Origin: an uncultured Bacilli bacterium
GTDB taxonomy: Bacteria; Bacillota_I; Bacilli_A; RFN20; CAG-826
Direction of reading: 5' to 3'
Length of the DNA stretch: 64,000 nucleotides
NCBI GenBank assembly: GCA_934700895.1
Contig: CAKUXV010000003.1
Location: forward strand, 62,001 to 126,000
Below, piece by piece: positions 36,982 to 46,294 of this stretch. A program made the position numbers and the translations under genes. How positions within the stretch are numbered: position 1 is the first letter of the stretch; each line of letters begins with the position of its first letter. A model generated the notes under the pieces. The model was not told where the DNA came from and made no database searches. It saw nothing but the letters and a program-made list of their open reading frames with translations.

Positions 36982-38469
36982 ATGGATAGGATTGGTTTTG
37001 ACTGTGAAAAATATTTCGCCATGCAATCGAGCCGAATTGAGGAACGCATTGCCCAATTTGGCGGCAAACTCTACCTCGAATTTGGCGGCAAGCTCTTTGA
37101 CGATTATCATGCTTCCCGCGTTTTGCCGGGATTTAAGCCCGATGCCAAACTCCAATTGCTCCTTCGCATGAAGGAAAGCGCCGAAATTGTTATATCTATT
37201 AACGCAGAGGCGATTGCGTCTGGTAAAGTCCGCGAAGATTTAGGCATTACTTATAACCAAGACGTCCTTCGCTTGATCGATGCTTTCCGCGCGGCGGGGT
37301 TATACGTTGGTTCGGTTTGCTTGACGCGTTACAAAGGCCAAAAGGCAGCAAAGAGCTTTGAGCGCTTCTTGGCTAAGCAAGGAGTGAAGACCTATCATCT
37401 TTACGATATCCCCGATTATCCTTTTGCCGTGGACCACATCGTTAGTGATGATGGATTAGGCAAGAACGATTACATTGAAACCGCCCGTCCATTGGTCGTC
37501 GTGACTGCCCCGGGGCCAGGAAGCGGCAAGATGGCCACCTGCATTTCTCAGCTATATCAAGACAATCTTCGTGGCGTGAAATCGGGCTATGCCAAATTCG
37601 AGACGTTCCCGATTTGGAATTTGCCGTTAAAACACCCCGTCAATTTGGCTTATGAAGCCGCGACGGCAGACCTCGATGACGTCAACATGATTGACCCCTA
37701 CCACTTAGAGGCCTATGGGGTGTCGACGGTCAATTACAACCGCGATATCGAAAACTTCCCGGTTTTGAATCACCTATTTACCAAGATATTTGGCAAATCT
37801 CCCTATCAATCTCCCACGGATATGGGCGTTAATATGGCGGGATATTGCATTTCTGACGACGCGGTTTGCCAAGAAGCGGCCCGTCAAGAAATCATAAGGA
37901 GATACCTCCGCTCCCTTGTTGACCTCCAACGTGGGAAAGTGGAAGAAAACGTCCCTGCCAAAATCCTTTCCATTATGAAAGCCAACGGAATTGAAGTAGA
38001 CGAACGCGCTTGCGTTGCCCCTGCAAAAGAACGCGCCTCCAAAACGGGGAGACCCGCCTGTGCGATCGAACTCAATAATGGTGAAATCTTCACCGGCAAA
38101 ACAAGTTCCTTATTAGGCCCAGCGGGAGCCATGCTCCTCAACGCTTTAAAATCTCTTGCCGGGATTGGCGACGGTGTTTTGGTTTTGCCCGCGACCATTC
38201 TAGAACCGGTATGCACGTTAAAAACGGATGCTTTGCATGGCCATAACCCTCGCCTTCATATCAGCGAGCTTTTGGTGACGCTCGCGATTTCCGCGATCAC
38301 GAATCCTTTGGCGGACCTTGTCATGAAACAACTCCCCAAACTTCGGGGAGCCCAAGCTCATAGCAGTGTGATTCTTTCGGAAACGGATGCGGATGCTTTG
38401 CGCAAATTGGGCGTGGATTTGACCTGCGAACCGGTTTACGACTCCAAAAAACTCTATCATTCCAAATAA
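36982..38469 (+). CDS. DUF1846 family protein
   Basis: The 495-aa protein matches the DUF1846 family from its N-terminal GFDCEKYFAMQSSRIEERI and FGGKLYLEFGGKLFDDYHA through the GPGSGKMATCISQLY nucleotide-loop-like segment to its C-terminus. Family members are widespread in Firmicutes and form oligomers; their biochemical role is not established. The start at 36982 was chosen because AAGGAG ends six bases upstream; a GTG at 36961 is less likely. Confidence 0.9.
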   Translation: MDRIGFDCEKYFAMQSSRIEERIAQFGGKLYLEFGGKLFDDYHASRVLPGFKPDAKLQLLLRMKESAEIVISINAEAIASGKVREDLGITYNQDVLRLIDAFRAAGLYVGSVCLTRYKGQKAAKSFERFLAKQGVKTYHLYDIPDYPFAVDHIVSDDGLGKNDYIETARPLVVVTAPGPGSGKMATCISQLYQDNLRGVKSGYAKFETFPIWNLPLKHPVNLAYEAATADLDDVNMIDPYHLEAYGVSTVNYNRDIENFPVLNHLFTKIFGKSPYQSPTDMGVNMAGYCISDDAVCQEAARQEIIRRYLRSLVDLQRGKVEENVPAKILSIMKANGIEVDERACVAPAKERASKTGRPACAIELNNGEIFTGKTSSLLGPAGAMLLNALKSLAGIGDGVLVLPATILEPVCTLKTDALHGHNPRLHISELLVTLAISAITNPLADLVMKQLPKLRGAQAHSSVILSETDADALRKLGVDLTCEPVYDSKKLYHSK

Positions 38470-38512
38470 CTCTTTTTGCGCGTTTTGGTCATAAACGCCT
38501 CCCACCTTGCAC

Positions 38513-38557
38513 AAGTTGAGCAACGCGTTGCCAACTTTGAGCAGTCAAAGGTACAAT
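38513..38557 (+). promoter_or_regulatory. rhaA promoter with palindromic operator
   Basis: A near-perfect palindrome at 38513-38537 has a 12-bp perfect core GCAACGCGTTGC flanked by AAGTTG and CAACTT, with one extra base. It covers TTGCCA (38528-38533), which with TACAAT (38552-38557, 18-bp spacing) forms the likely rhaA promoter. A CG-centred palindrome is typical of LacI-family sites, but no LacI gene is in the window. Confidence 0.6.
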
Positions 38558-38597
38558 TACCTTGGCCCTCTTTAGAGGGTGTTTTGAAGGAGAAATT

Positions 38598-39845
38598 ATG
38601 ACCCGTTTCGAAGAAGCGAAAATCATCTATGCCCAAAATGGCGTGGATGTCGAAGAAGCGCTCAACAAAGTGAAAAATATCCCCATCTCCGTCCATTGCT
38701 GGCAAGGCGATGACGTTTTGGGTTTTGAAGGAATGAAGTCCCTTTCCGGCGGCATTCAAACGACCGGCAATTATCCTGGACGTGCCCGCACTCCGGAAGA
38801 ACTTATGGCGGACATCGAGAAATCGTTCTCGTTTATGCCGGGCAAGAAGCGGCTGAACCTCCACGCCTGCTACGCCATTTTGGGCGAAGACGAAGGCAAG
38901 GTGGATCGCGATGCCTACACCTTTAAATATTTCAAACCCTGGGTGGATTTTGTGAAGAAAATCGGCCTGGACGGCATTGACTTCAACCCGACTTTCTTTG
39001 GCCATCCCCGCGTCAAAGACAACCTCACCCTTTCTTCCCCCGATGAAGAAACCCGCAAATTCTGGGTGGAACACGGTCGTCGCAGCCTTGAAATCGCGAG
39101 CGAACTCGGCAAAGCCTTTGGCAAGCCCTGCTTCGTGAATATTTGGATTCCCGACGGATACAAAGATGTCCCCGCGGATCGCCTTGGACCCCGTCAAAGA
39201 CTCAAAAAGTCCTTGGACGAAATCATTGATTGGCCGGGCTATGACCGTAAGTTTGTCACGATCGCCGTGGAAAGCAAAGTCTTCGGCATCGGACTCGAAT
39301 CCTTCACGGTCGGCTCCAATGAATTCTATCAGAACTACGCGGCTACCAAAGGCATTCTCTGCCTCATGGATATGGGCCATTATCACCCCACCGAAGTGGT
39401 TTCCGAAAAGATTTCTTCCCTCCTTTGCTTCTATGATAAACTCGCCCTCCACGTCTCTCGTCCGGTCCGTTGGGACTCCGACCATGTCGTGATCTTCGAC
39501 GACGAACTCAAGGAAGTGGCCAAGGAAATCATTCGTAATCACGCGGAAGATAAGGTTATTATCGGCCTCGACTATTTCGACGCTTCCATCAATCGCTTGG
39601 TTGCTTGGACTACCGGCGAGCGTTCCATGGAGAAGGCGCTTCTCTACGCCGCATTGCTTCCTAACGAAGAGATGAAGAAACTTCAAGACAACGCGGAATT
39701 CAGCAAGCTCCTCTATCTCCAAGAGCATGCGAAGATGCTTCCCTTCGACGCGGTTTATCAAGAATATTTGACCCGTCAGGGACTTGAGGAAGATTACTTC
39801 ACTCCGCTTCATCAATACGAAGAAGAAGTTCTTTCCAAAAGATAA
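38598..39845 (+). CDS. rhaA: L-rhamnose isomerase
   Basis: The 415-aa Mn2+-dependent isomerase converts L-rhamnose to L-rhamnulose. It aligns end to end with E. coli RhaA: GVDVEEAL, SVHCWQGDDV, GGIQTTGNYPG, GKKRLNLHA, NIWIPDG, AVESKVFGIG, MGHYHPTEV, LHVSRPVRWDSDHVV and IGLDYFDASINR. Start 38598 has an AAGGAG site. It stands alone: no kinase, aldolase or transporter for rhamnose adjoins it. The only kinase and aldolase of the pathway lie near fucI. Confidence 0.96.
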   Translation: MTRFEEAKIIYAQNGVDVEEALNKVKNIPISVHCWQGDDVLGFEGMKSLSGGIQTTGNYPGRARTPEELMADIEKSFSFMPGKKRLNLHACYAILGEDEGKVDRDAYTFKYFKPWVDFVKKIGLDGIDFNPTFFGHPRVKDNLTLSSPDEETRKFWVEHGRRSLEIASELGKAFGKPCFVNIWIPDGYKDVPADRLGPRQRLKKSLDEIIDWPGYDRKFVTIAVESKVFGIGLESFTVGSNEFYQNYAATKGILCLMDMGHYHPTEVVSEKISSLLCFYDKLALHVSRPVRWDSDHVVIFDDELKEVAKEIIRNHAEDKVIIGLDYFDASINRLVAWTTGERSMEKALLYAALLPNEEMKKLQDNAEFSKLLYLQEHAKMLPFDAVYQEYLTRQGLEEDYFTPLHQYEEEVLSKR

Positions 39846-39862
39846 TTCGAAAAACATTCGAT

Positions 39863-39893
39863 AAGATGGGCATTTCGCCCATCTTTTCATTTA
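39863..39893 (+). terminator. Terminator after rhaA
   Basis: AAGATGGGC (39863-39871), loop ATTTC, GCCCATCTT (39877-39885), then a T-rich tract. Confidence 0.9.
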
Positions 39894-40053
39894 TAGGGAT
39901 AAGGGGTTGAATCCGGGGTACGCTCTAAAAATATGCAAAGCCTTCAAATAAATATCGCGGTATCGTTTTTTCTTCTGTTCATTGTTGCACTTAGAATGTT
40001 CTGCAGTCCTCTTTTGATTTTGGTTTGCCTTTTGTCCGTGGCATAATTAACCC

Positions 40054-41172
40054 ATGAAATTCCATTATGATTTTTTGATTGTCGGTGCTGGACTTAGCGG
40101 CGCGGTTTTGGCGAGGCAATTAAGTGACGCCGGTCGTTCGGTGCTGGTTGTTGAACAAAAAGATCGAATCGGAGGGCAAGTGGCCACCTCCCTTCATGAA
40201 GGCATCGTCGTTCATGACTATGGACCCCATATCTTCCATACCTCGATGGAGGATGTTTGGGAATACGTGAACCGATACGCTTCTTTTTATTCCTTTATTA
40301 ATGCTCCTCTTGCCTGCTATAAGGGCGAGCTGTATCACATGCCCTTTAACATGAATACCTTCTATGCCTTATGGGGAACCAAAACCGGAGAAGAAGCAAG
40401 AAAGAAAATCGAAGAAGAAAAAGCCAAAGAAAACGTGACGTCCCCCTCCAATTTAGAAGAACAGGCAATCGCGTTAGTAGGAAGAACCATCTACGAAAAA
40501 CTCGTGAAGGGGTATACCGAAAAGCAATGGGGCCGTCCCTGCACGGAGCTATCTCCTTCCATCATTAAGCGCCTTCCTCTTCGTTTTACTTATAACAATA
40601 ACTATTTCACCGATACCTATAGCGCCGAGGTCAAGGGAGGCTTCTCTGTTTTGGTGGAGAATCTTTTAAAAGGAATCGACGTAGTTTTATCTGCCCCCTA
40701 TATCGAAGAAAGAAAAAAGTGGGACGCTTTAGCAGACGCGATTATCTACACGGGGATGGTCGATGAACTTTATGGATGCGAATTGGGAAGGCTGGAGTAC
40801 CGTTCCCTCCGCTTTGATGTTGTGCGTTTGAATCAGCCCGACTTCCAATCCAACGCCGTGGTGAATTACACAGACCGCGATGTTCCCTATACCCGTATTA
40901 CGGAACATCGTCACTTTGATCCAGGATGTTCCAATACCACCTCGACTTATCTCACCTACGAATACCCAGATGAATATAAAGAAGGAGCAAATGCCTGCTA
41001 TCCGATTTTGGATGAAAAGAACGCCAAAATCTATTCGCTATATGTAGAAAAAACCAAAAAGGAACCCAAGCCCTTTTACCTTGCTGGGCGCCTAGGCTTA
41101 TACCGCTATTTTGATATGGACGATGCGATTAAAGCCGCCCTCGATTTAAGCCAAGAAATTTTAGAGAAATAA
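40054..41172 (+). CDS. glf: UDP-galactopyranose mutase
   Basis: This 372-aa flavoenzyme interconverts UDP-Galp and UDP-Galf for surface glycans. It has the FAD loop VGAGLSGAV (10-18), RIGGQVA, YGPHIFHT, YKGELYHMPFNM, the NLEEQAI and GYTEKQWGR segments and IKRLPLRFTYNNNYF. No ribosome site is visible, and CATAAT (40042-40047) lies so close that the transcript may begin at the ATG. No other galactofuran genes are adjacent. Confidence 0.93.
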   Translation: MKFHYDFLIVGAGLSGAVLARQLSDAGRSVLVVEQKDRIGGQVATSLHEGIVVHDYGPHIFHTSMEDVWEYVNRYASFYSFINAPLACYKGELYHMPFNMNTFYALWGTKTGEEARKKIEEEKAKENVTSPSNLEEQAIALVGRTIYEKLVKGYTEKQWGRPCTELSPSIIKRLPLRFTYNNNYFTDTYSAEVKGGFSVLVENLLKGIDVVLSAPYIEERKKWDALADAIIYTGMVDELYGCELGRLEYRSLRFDVVRLNQPDFQSNAVVNYTDRDVPYTRITEHRHFDPGCSNTTSTYLTYEYPDEYKEGANACYPILDEKNAKIYSLYVEKTKKEPKPFYLAGRLGLYRYFDMDDAIKAALDLSQEILEK

Positions 41173-41288
41173 CCTGAAACCGTTTTCATGCTGCATCCCT
41201 ATTGCATCCTTTTTATTTAGGCTTTTAAATGAAAGCGTAAAACATTTCACCACGTGAAGAGTTCATGAGATGAAATAGAAGGAGGCTT

Positions 41289-41735
41289 ATGAAAACCGAT
41301 CATCAAGTAGCAGAAGAAATTTTTAGTCGGTGTTTCCGTATCGCCGATCCCTACTTGCTTGGAACCGTAGCGAGCTTAGTCTCGGGGCCTAGCCTCGTTT
41401 GCAGCGCCCTCCTTCATGAAAAAGAAGGGATTACAGTAGGCGAACTCGCCAAATACGCTTCCGTTGCCCCCAGCCGAATTACGGCGATTTTGGATGACTT
41501 CGAAGCCAAGGGCTTGGTTCAGCGCTTCGCCAAAGAAGGGGATCGATTGCATATCTACGCGAAATTCACCGAAGCCGGGATGAAGGATGCAGAAAAAACA
41601 AAAAAAGACTTAATCCAGTGGATCAAAGGCCTCATCCAACACGTCGGGCAGGAGAAGATGCTGGAATTCACTAAAACCCTGCTAGAAATTGCTGCTTATG
41701 CGAAAGGAGAAAAGGACCATGCTGAAACTCGTTGA
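41289..41735 (+). CDS. MarR-family transcriptional regulator
   Basis: The 148-aa protein has a central winged helix (ITVGELAKYASVAPSRITAILDDFEAKGLV in pieces, about 45-75) and dimerising terminal helices. A GAAGGAGG site precedes it. It overlaps the ABC exporter gene by 17 bp, so it probably represses its own operon and responds to an exported compound or antibiotic. Confidence 0.9.
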   Translation: MKTDHQVAEEIFSRCFRIADPYLLGTVASLVSGPSLVCSALLHEKEGITVGELAKYASVAPSRITAILDDFEAKGLVQRFAKEGDRLHIYAKFTEAGMKDAEKTKKDLIQWIKGLIQHVGQEKMLEFTKTLLEIAAYAKGEKDHAETR

Positions 41736-44559
41736 CATCAAAAAAGTCTATTCACCCAAAGATAACCCCGTGGAAGCCCTCAAGGGGATTTCAATTTGCT
41801 TCCGCAAAAACGAATTCGTCTCGATCCTTGGTCCTTCGGGATGCGGCAAAACCACCGCATTAAATATCATCGGGGGACTTGATCATTACACCTCGGGGGA
41901 TTTGGTTATCAATGGCATCTCCACGAAGGATTTCAATGACCGCGATTGGGATGTTTACCGAAACCATAAAATCGGATTTATTTTCCAATCCTACAATTTG
42001 ATTCCCCATCAAAATATCGAAGAGAACGTCGAACTCGCCTTAACGATTTCCGGCGTAGGAAAAGAAGAGAGAAAAAGAAGGGCGAGAGCCGCCCTAGACC
42101 AAGTGGGTCTAAAAGGGATGTATACCAAACACGCCAATCAGCTTTCGGGTGGCCAATGCCAACGCGTCGCGATTGCCCGTGCCTTGGTCAATGAACCGGA
42201 TATTTTGCTCGCGGATGAACCTACGGGTGCCCTGGATTCGGAAACTTCCGTCCAAATCATGGAACTTGTCAAGAAGATTTCGGAGAAGAAACTCGTCATC
42301 ATGGTCACCCATAACCCCGAGCTCGCGGAAAAGTATTCCACGCGTATCGTAAGGTTATTAGACGGCCAAATCGTGGAGGACACCCATCCGTTCTCCGTAG
42401 AAGACGAGGCCAAGGAAAACGAAGACAAAATCCCTCAGTCGAAAGAAGAACTCGAAAAAGCCAAAGCGAAGATGTCGTGGTGGACGGCCACGAAACTTTC
42501 CGCGCGCAATTTGCTTTCCAAAGCCAAGCGAACCGCCTTAATCGTCGTGGCTTCTAGCATTGGCATCGTTGGCGTGTCCGCCGTTTTAGCGGTTTCCCAA
42601 GGGGTCACCGGGTATATCCAGGGAATGCAGGACGATATGCTTTCGGGCAATCCCGTCTGCGTCGCCGAGAAATCTTTGGATATTTCTAGCTTGGTTTCCA
42701 CGATGACGAACATGCAGAAGACCAAAGTCGTTTCTTCTGCCTATAAAGACGGCAAAATCGACATTCAGTTCATGATCAAAACGATGATTGCCACCGCCGA
42801 AACGATGGGCTCCACCCAAGTGGAAAATAACATGACGGAAGATTTTGTGGCCTATGTCGACGACATGCCCAAGGAATATTATTCGGCGATTGGGAAAAGC
42901 TATGGGATTGACGTGAAAAACAATCTCTATACGAATACTCAAATCGACGGGCACGACGAATCGGAGCGTTTCTCGATCACCGCGGTTGCTTCGGCCTGCC
43001 AGACGATCATTGAACACGCCAAAGACGGCAAATACGCTTCCTATGGAGCGATGATTGATAGCTATACCGATGCGATTGGCCAATGCCTCGACAATAAAGA
43101 ATACGTCTTGGACCAATATGATGTGGTTTCGGGCAAATACGCGGAAAAAGAAGACGAAGTGATGATTGTTTTAAACCACAGCAACCGCATCACCGAATTC
43201 ATTTTGACCTTGCTTGGATATTATGGCCAAAAGGATTTCTTGAACGCCCTCTATTATTATTCCGGCGAAACCGACAGCGAATTCTTTGACGAAGAAGCTT
43301 TCAAGCAGCATCAAAGTATTTCGATTGATTCCTTGCTTGGAAAAACCTACGACTATTATCCCAATAACGCGATTTACGATAGCAATTTGCAAGAAGATGG
43401 GGGCAATTATGACCCGAACGCGGATTCCACCGCAGCAATTCTCGATCCCGATAAACTGAAACCCTTCTTCTATAATTACACGGAAAACCAACTCGTCGAA
43501 GAGGACAGCACACCCATTCAACCTGCTCTCAAAATGAAGGTTGTCGGGGTATTGAAACCCAAGGAAACCACGACCTATGGCTGCATGGATTCTGGACTCT
43601 ATTTCACCCCGGCTTTCGCCAAGCGCTATCTCCAAGATAACCTCGATTCCAAGATTTCGAAGTTCTTGTCCAATTATCTTTCTTCCAAAGAAGGGGCGAC
43701 TTCCTTCCCCTCTAGCGTCGTGAAATTCGGCAACAAGGAGATCACCAGCGGCATCGGCTACACCTATGAACTCGGTTACCAAGGGGAAACCCTCCAAGGC
43801 GTTGGCTTAATTGGCACTCAAGACGTATCGAGCTCTTTGATGGCCATGATGGCGGGGTCGAGCGGCTCTTCCGACGGATCGGGAAGTACCTCCAGTTCCA
43901 CGGGTATTACGATTAAGAAACTCTCGATGCTTAGTTTAAGGGCGGTGGGCGGCAACGACATCGCGGCTCAAATCGATATCTATCCCCATAGTTTCAAAAC
44001 CAAATATTTGGTGACGGATTATCTGTCCAAATGGAATGAGGAAGGGGACATCACCCTTTCTAGCGGCAAGGTTTTGAGCTTAGCGGACCGTCACGAAACC
44101 AAATACACGGATAACCTCGAAATCATCATCGGACTCATTAACGGGGTCATTAATATTGTTACGATTGCTCTAATTATCTTCACGGCTTTGAGCCTTGTCG
44201 TTTCCACGGTTATGATTGGCATCATCACCTATGTTTCCGTCATGGAACGCATCAAGGAAATCGGGGTCATCCGTTCCTTGGGCGGAAGAAAGAACGACGT
44301 CTCCCATCTATTTAACGCCGAAACCTTTATGATTGGCCTTGCTAGTGGTATCTTCGGCCTTGCCGTCACCTATGTTCTAGAAATCATCCTGGATTTGACT
44401 CTTGGAGTGAAATTCGAACTCGGCATGATTTTGGATTTGCAGTGGTGGACCGCTCTTATCATCCTTGGGGTATCGATCCTTCTCACGGTTATTGCTGGAC
44501 TTGTCCCATCCCGCGCGGCGGCTCGACAAGATCCTGTTGTTGCTTTAAGAACGGAATAA
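41719..44559 (+). CDS. ABC exporter with fused ATPase and FtsX/MacB-like permease
   Basis: The 946-aa protein has an N-terminal ATPase (Walker A GPSGCGKTT with Lys44, signature LSGGQCQRVAIARAL, Walker B LLADEPTG), a charged linker, one membrane helix (about 270-295) and a large extracellular domain. Three C-terminal helices carry the FtsX-type motif EIGVIRSLGGRKNDV. A Ser/Gly-rich stretch sits near residue 715. The ATPase-first order is that of MacB-like fusions, but no adaptor protein is present, as usual in Gram-positives. Start 41719 follows AAAGGAGAAAAGG. Peptide or lipid-targeting drug export is likely. Confidence 0.9.
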   Translation: MLKLVDIKKVYSPKDNPVEALKGISICFRKNEFVSILGPSGCGKTTALNIIGGLDHYTSGDLVINGISTKDFNDRDWDVYRNHKIGFIFQSYNLIPHQNIEENVELALTISGVGKEERKRRARAALDQVGLKGMYTKHANQLSGGQCQRVAIARALVNEPDILLADEPTGALDSETSVQIMELVKKISEKKLVIMVTHNPELAEKYSTRIVRLLDGQIVEDTHPFSVEDEAKENEDKIPQSKEELEKAKAKMSWWTATKLSARNLLSKAKRTALIVVASSIGIVGVSAVLAVSQGVTGYIQGMQDDMLSGNPVCVAEKSLDISSLVSTMTNMQKTKVVSSAYKDGKIDIQFMIKTMIATAETMGSTQVENNMTEDFVAYVDDMPKEYYSAIGKSYGIDVKNNLYTNTQIDGHDESERFSITAVASACQTIIEHAKDGKYASYGAMIDSYTDAIGQCLDNKEYVLDQYDVVSGKYAEKEDEVMIVLNHSNRITEFILTLLGYYGQKDFLNALYYYSGETDSEFFDEEAFKQHQSISIDSLLGKTYDYYPNNAIYDSNLQEDGGNYDPNADSTAAILDPDKLKPFFYNYTENQLVEEDSTPIQPALKMKVVGVLKPKETTTYGCMDSGLYFTPAFAKRYLQDNLDSKISKFLSNYLSSKEGATSFPSSVVKFGNKEITSGIGYTYELGYQGETLQGVGLIGTQDVSSSLMAMMAGSSGSSDGSGSTSSSTGITIKKLSMLSLRAVGGNDIAAQIDIYPHSFKTKYLVTDYLSKWNEEGDITLSSGKVLSLADRHETKYTDNLEIIIGLINGVINIVTIALIIFTALSLVVSTVMIGIITYVSVMERIKEIGVIRSLGGRKNDVSHLFNAETFMIGLASGIFGLAVTYVLEIILDLTLGVKFELGMILDLQWWTALIILGVSILLTVIAGLVPSRAAARQDPVVALRTE

Positions 44560-44608
44560 CCCTTGAGGATTGAAAGATTTCCCTTACAATCAAAGTCGAG
44601 GTATCTCC

Positions 44609-45169
44609 ATGAAAAAAGAAATCAAAATTGAACCGATTATCTATCCCCAACCCGTCTTGATGTTAGCGACTTATAACGAAGATGGAAGCGTCGACGTGAT
44701 GAATGCTGCCTGGGGGTGCGCCGTGGATTATGATTTGCTTGGCATTTCGTTAACCCCAACGCACCGTACCTGCATCAATTTCAATCGCACGAAAGCCTTC
44801 ACGGTTTCGCTTCCTACTTCCAAATTCGTTGCAGAAGCTGATTATTTTGGCATCGTCAGCGGCAACGACGAGCCCCATAAATTCGAGAAGACGGGACTTC
44901 ACGCGAAGAAAGCCGAACTCGTGGATGCGCCCGTTATCGAAGAATTCCCCCTTTGTTTGGAATGCAAACTAGACCATATCGATGAAGAGACGGGGATGGT
45001 ATATGGCAAAATCGTTCGCGTCAGCGCGGATCCTTCTTGTTTGGATGAACAAGGCCGCTTTGACCTTTCCAAGGCGGATGGCATCCTTTATGACCAGTCA
45101 AAACGAGAATATTACAAAGTCGGGGAAAAACTTGGAAAAGCCTTTTCCGTTGGATTGAAATTCCGCTGA
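44609..45169 (+). CDS. Flavin reductase-like FMN-binding protein
   Basis: The 186-aa split-barrel flavoprotein opens with PQPVLMLATYNEDGSVDVMNAAW and has the TRT-like NRTKAFTVSLPT section typical of the flavin reductase/NADH-FMN oxidoreductase group. Its role may be redox maintenance or ferric reduction. It follows the ABC exporter by 49 bp on the same strand, with a modest ribosome site (GAGG), and is followed by a terminator. Confidence 0.88.
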   Translation: MKKEIKIEPIIYPQPVLMLATYNEDGSVDVMNAAWGCAVDYDLLGISLTPTHRTCINFNRTKAFTVSLPTSKFVAEADYFGIVSGNDEPHKFEKTGLHAKKAELVDAPVIEEFPLCLECKLDHIDEETGMVYGKIVRVSADPSCLDEQGRFDLSKADGILYDQSKREYYKVGEKLGKAFSVGLKFR

Positions 45170-45199
45170 TTCCTGCCTTATTCTTGCTAGCTACAGAAA

Positions 45200-45231
45200 C
45201 CCTTAGGTTATTGGACTAAAGGGCTTTTTTT
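45200..45231 (+). terminator. Terminator after the flavin reductase gene
   Basis: CCCTTAG (45200-45206) pairs with CTAAAGGG (45216-45223) with one bulge, then C and seven T residues. Confidence 0.8.
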
Positions 45232-45342
45232 ATTAAGAAAGGCGTGAGGACACATAATCTTCGTCGCTTTTTTCATATAGAGTTAAAATGGAAAGGTAGA
45301 CGTCATCTTTCTCGGGCTAAAGCCCAATAAAAAAGGGGATGT

Positions 45343-45557
45343 ATGATGAAAAAAGTCGATTATTTGGTTTTTCGTATTTTTGTTTTGCGGTCTTATTCTA
45401 TGGTGGGTATGCCGTGATGCGGAGTGGCAAAGTAAAAGGAATTACTATTTTCCTTTAGTTATTTTTTGCCGAGGTCGCCGCTTACGGAAGTTTGATTCTT
45501 TATGAAGTGACGAAAAAGAACTCGAAAGATAACGATAAAGAAGACGATAAGAAATAA
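45343..45557 (+). pseudogene. Broken gene for a small membrane protein
   Basis: AAGGGG precedes ATG 45343/45346, which starts MMKKVDYLVF and then runs to an early stop. In frame 3 a good sequence follows: a hydrophobic helix (YFCFAVLFYGGYAVM), a charged turn, a TAG codon near 45458, a second helix (FFAEVAAYGSLILY) and a Lys/Asp tail ending at TAA 45555-45557. One frameshift plus one nonsense codon break what was a two-helix protein of about 70 aa. Confidence 0.55.
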
Positions 45558-45616
45558 AAGTCTAACTTGAAGGCGTATATCTTTTCTTTTTTTCTTTTGG
45601 CTTCTATCCTTTACGC

Positions 45617-46189
45617 ATGAAAAAGAAACGCGATGCCCTAACGAAGAGCAAAATGCTCTATTCCGGAGAACTGGGCCTCTTCTCCATTCTCTTTGCCGTC
45701 CTTGGGATTTTGTTCCTCACGGGAACGATCTCCGTCGCCGATTGGAAACGATGGGCTTTTTCCATCGTGACCTTAGCGGGTGGAGTTTGGCTCATCGTTG
45801 ATTTTATTTGGACTCTTGTTAGCCCGAAAAGACAGGCAAAGAACTGCCTGCTTGATAAGGCCATGGTTGCCCCGATGGCTTTATGCGTATTGACGTTTGA
45901 TATTTTGGCTTTTGTATTTGGTTGGGTGAACGCCAGCGGAGAAGGGTCTTCTACGGCTATTTTAGCCTTCCGCCTTGCGATTGGCATCGCCCTTTGCTAT
46001 TACGCGGTCGTTTATGTTTTCCAAGCCATTTACCATTGGTATAAGCCTCTTCCCTTGGTCATTGAAGCCGCGTTAGAAGAAGAGGAAGAAGAAAAGAAAA
46101 AGGCGGAAGCCCAGGAAGCGAACGAAGAACAGCCCGAACCGGAAGAAAAGAAAGAAGAGACTTCCTCGGAAGACCCTTCAAAAAACTAA
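45617..46189 (+). CDS. Four-helix membrane protein with acidic tail
   Basis: This 190-aa protein is predicted to have four membrane helices (about 17-37, 47-67, 83-103 and 113-140) and a highly charged Glu/Lys-rich cytoplasmic tail (from about 152). I do not recognise a family. No ribosome site is visible before the ATG, but TATCCT lies six bases upstream, so the mRNA could be leaderless. It converges with the large permease gene. Confidence 0.7.
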   Translation: MKKKRDALTKSKMLYSGELGLFSILFAVLGILFLTGTISVADWKRWAFSIVTLAGGVWLIVDFIWTLVSPKRQAKNCLLDKAMVAPMALCVLTFDILAFVFGWVNASGEGSSTAILAFRLAIGIALCYYAVVYVFQAIYHWYKPLPLVIEAALEEEEEEKKKAEAQEANEEQPEPEEKKEETSSEDPSKN

Positions 46190-46210
46190 CGATTCTATAA
46201 CTTCTAGGGT

Positions 46211-46245
46211 GGTTGGTTTTAAGACCAATCGCCTTTTCTTTTTGC
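46211..46245 (+). terminator. Terminator after the four-helix protein gene
   Basis: GGTTGGT (46211-46217) pairs with ACCAATC (46224-46230), followed by a T-rich tract. Confidence 0.65.
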
Positions 46246-46249
46246 CCAT

Positions 46250-46282
46250 GGAAAAAGCCGCAACCATTTCGGGCTGCGGCTT
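46250..46282 (-). terminator. Terminator of the ABC permease operon
   Basis: Read on the minus strand, AAGCCGCA pairs with TGCGGCTT and is followed by T residues, 13 bp after the permease stop. Confidence 0.85.
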
Positions 46283-46294
46283 TGGCTTTTGGGA

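Noticed and set aside
38457..39890. A 477-codon open frame antisense to rhaA
   Set aside because: rhaA on the plus strand matches its family end to end; the antisense frame is a by-product of its codon usage and resembles nothing.
42586..43797. Long minus-strand frames inside the MacB-like exporter gene
   Set aside because: They are mirror frames of a clearly coding 946-aa gene and have no ribosome sites.
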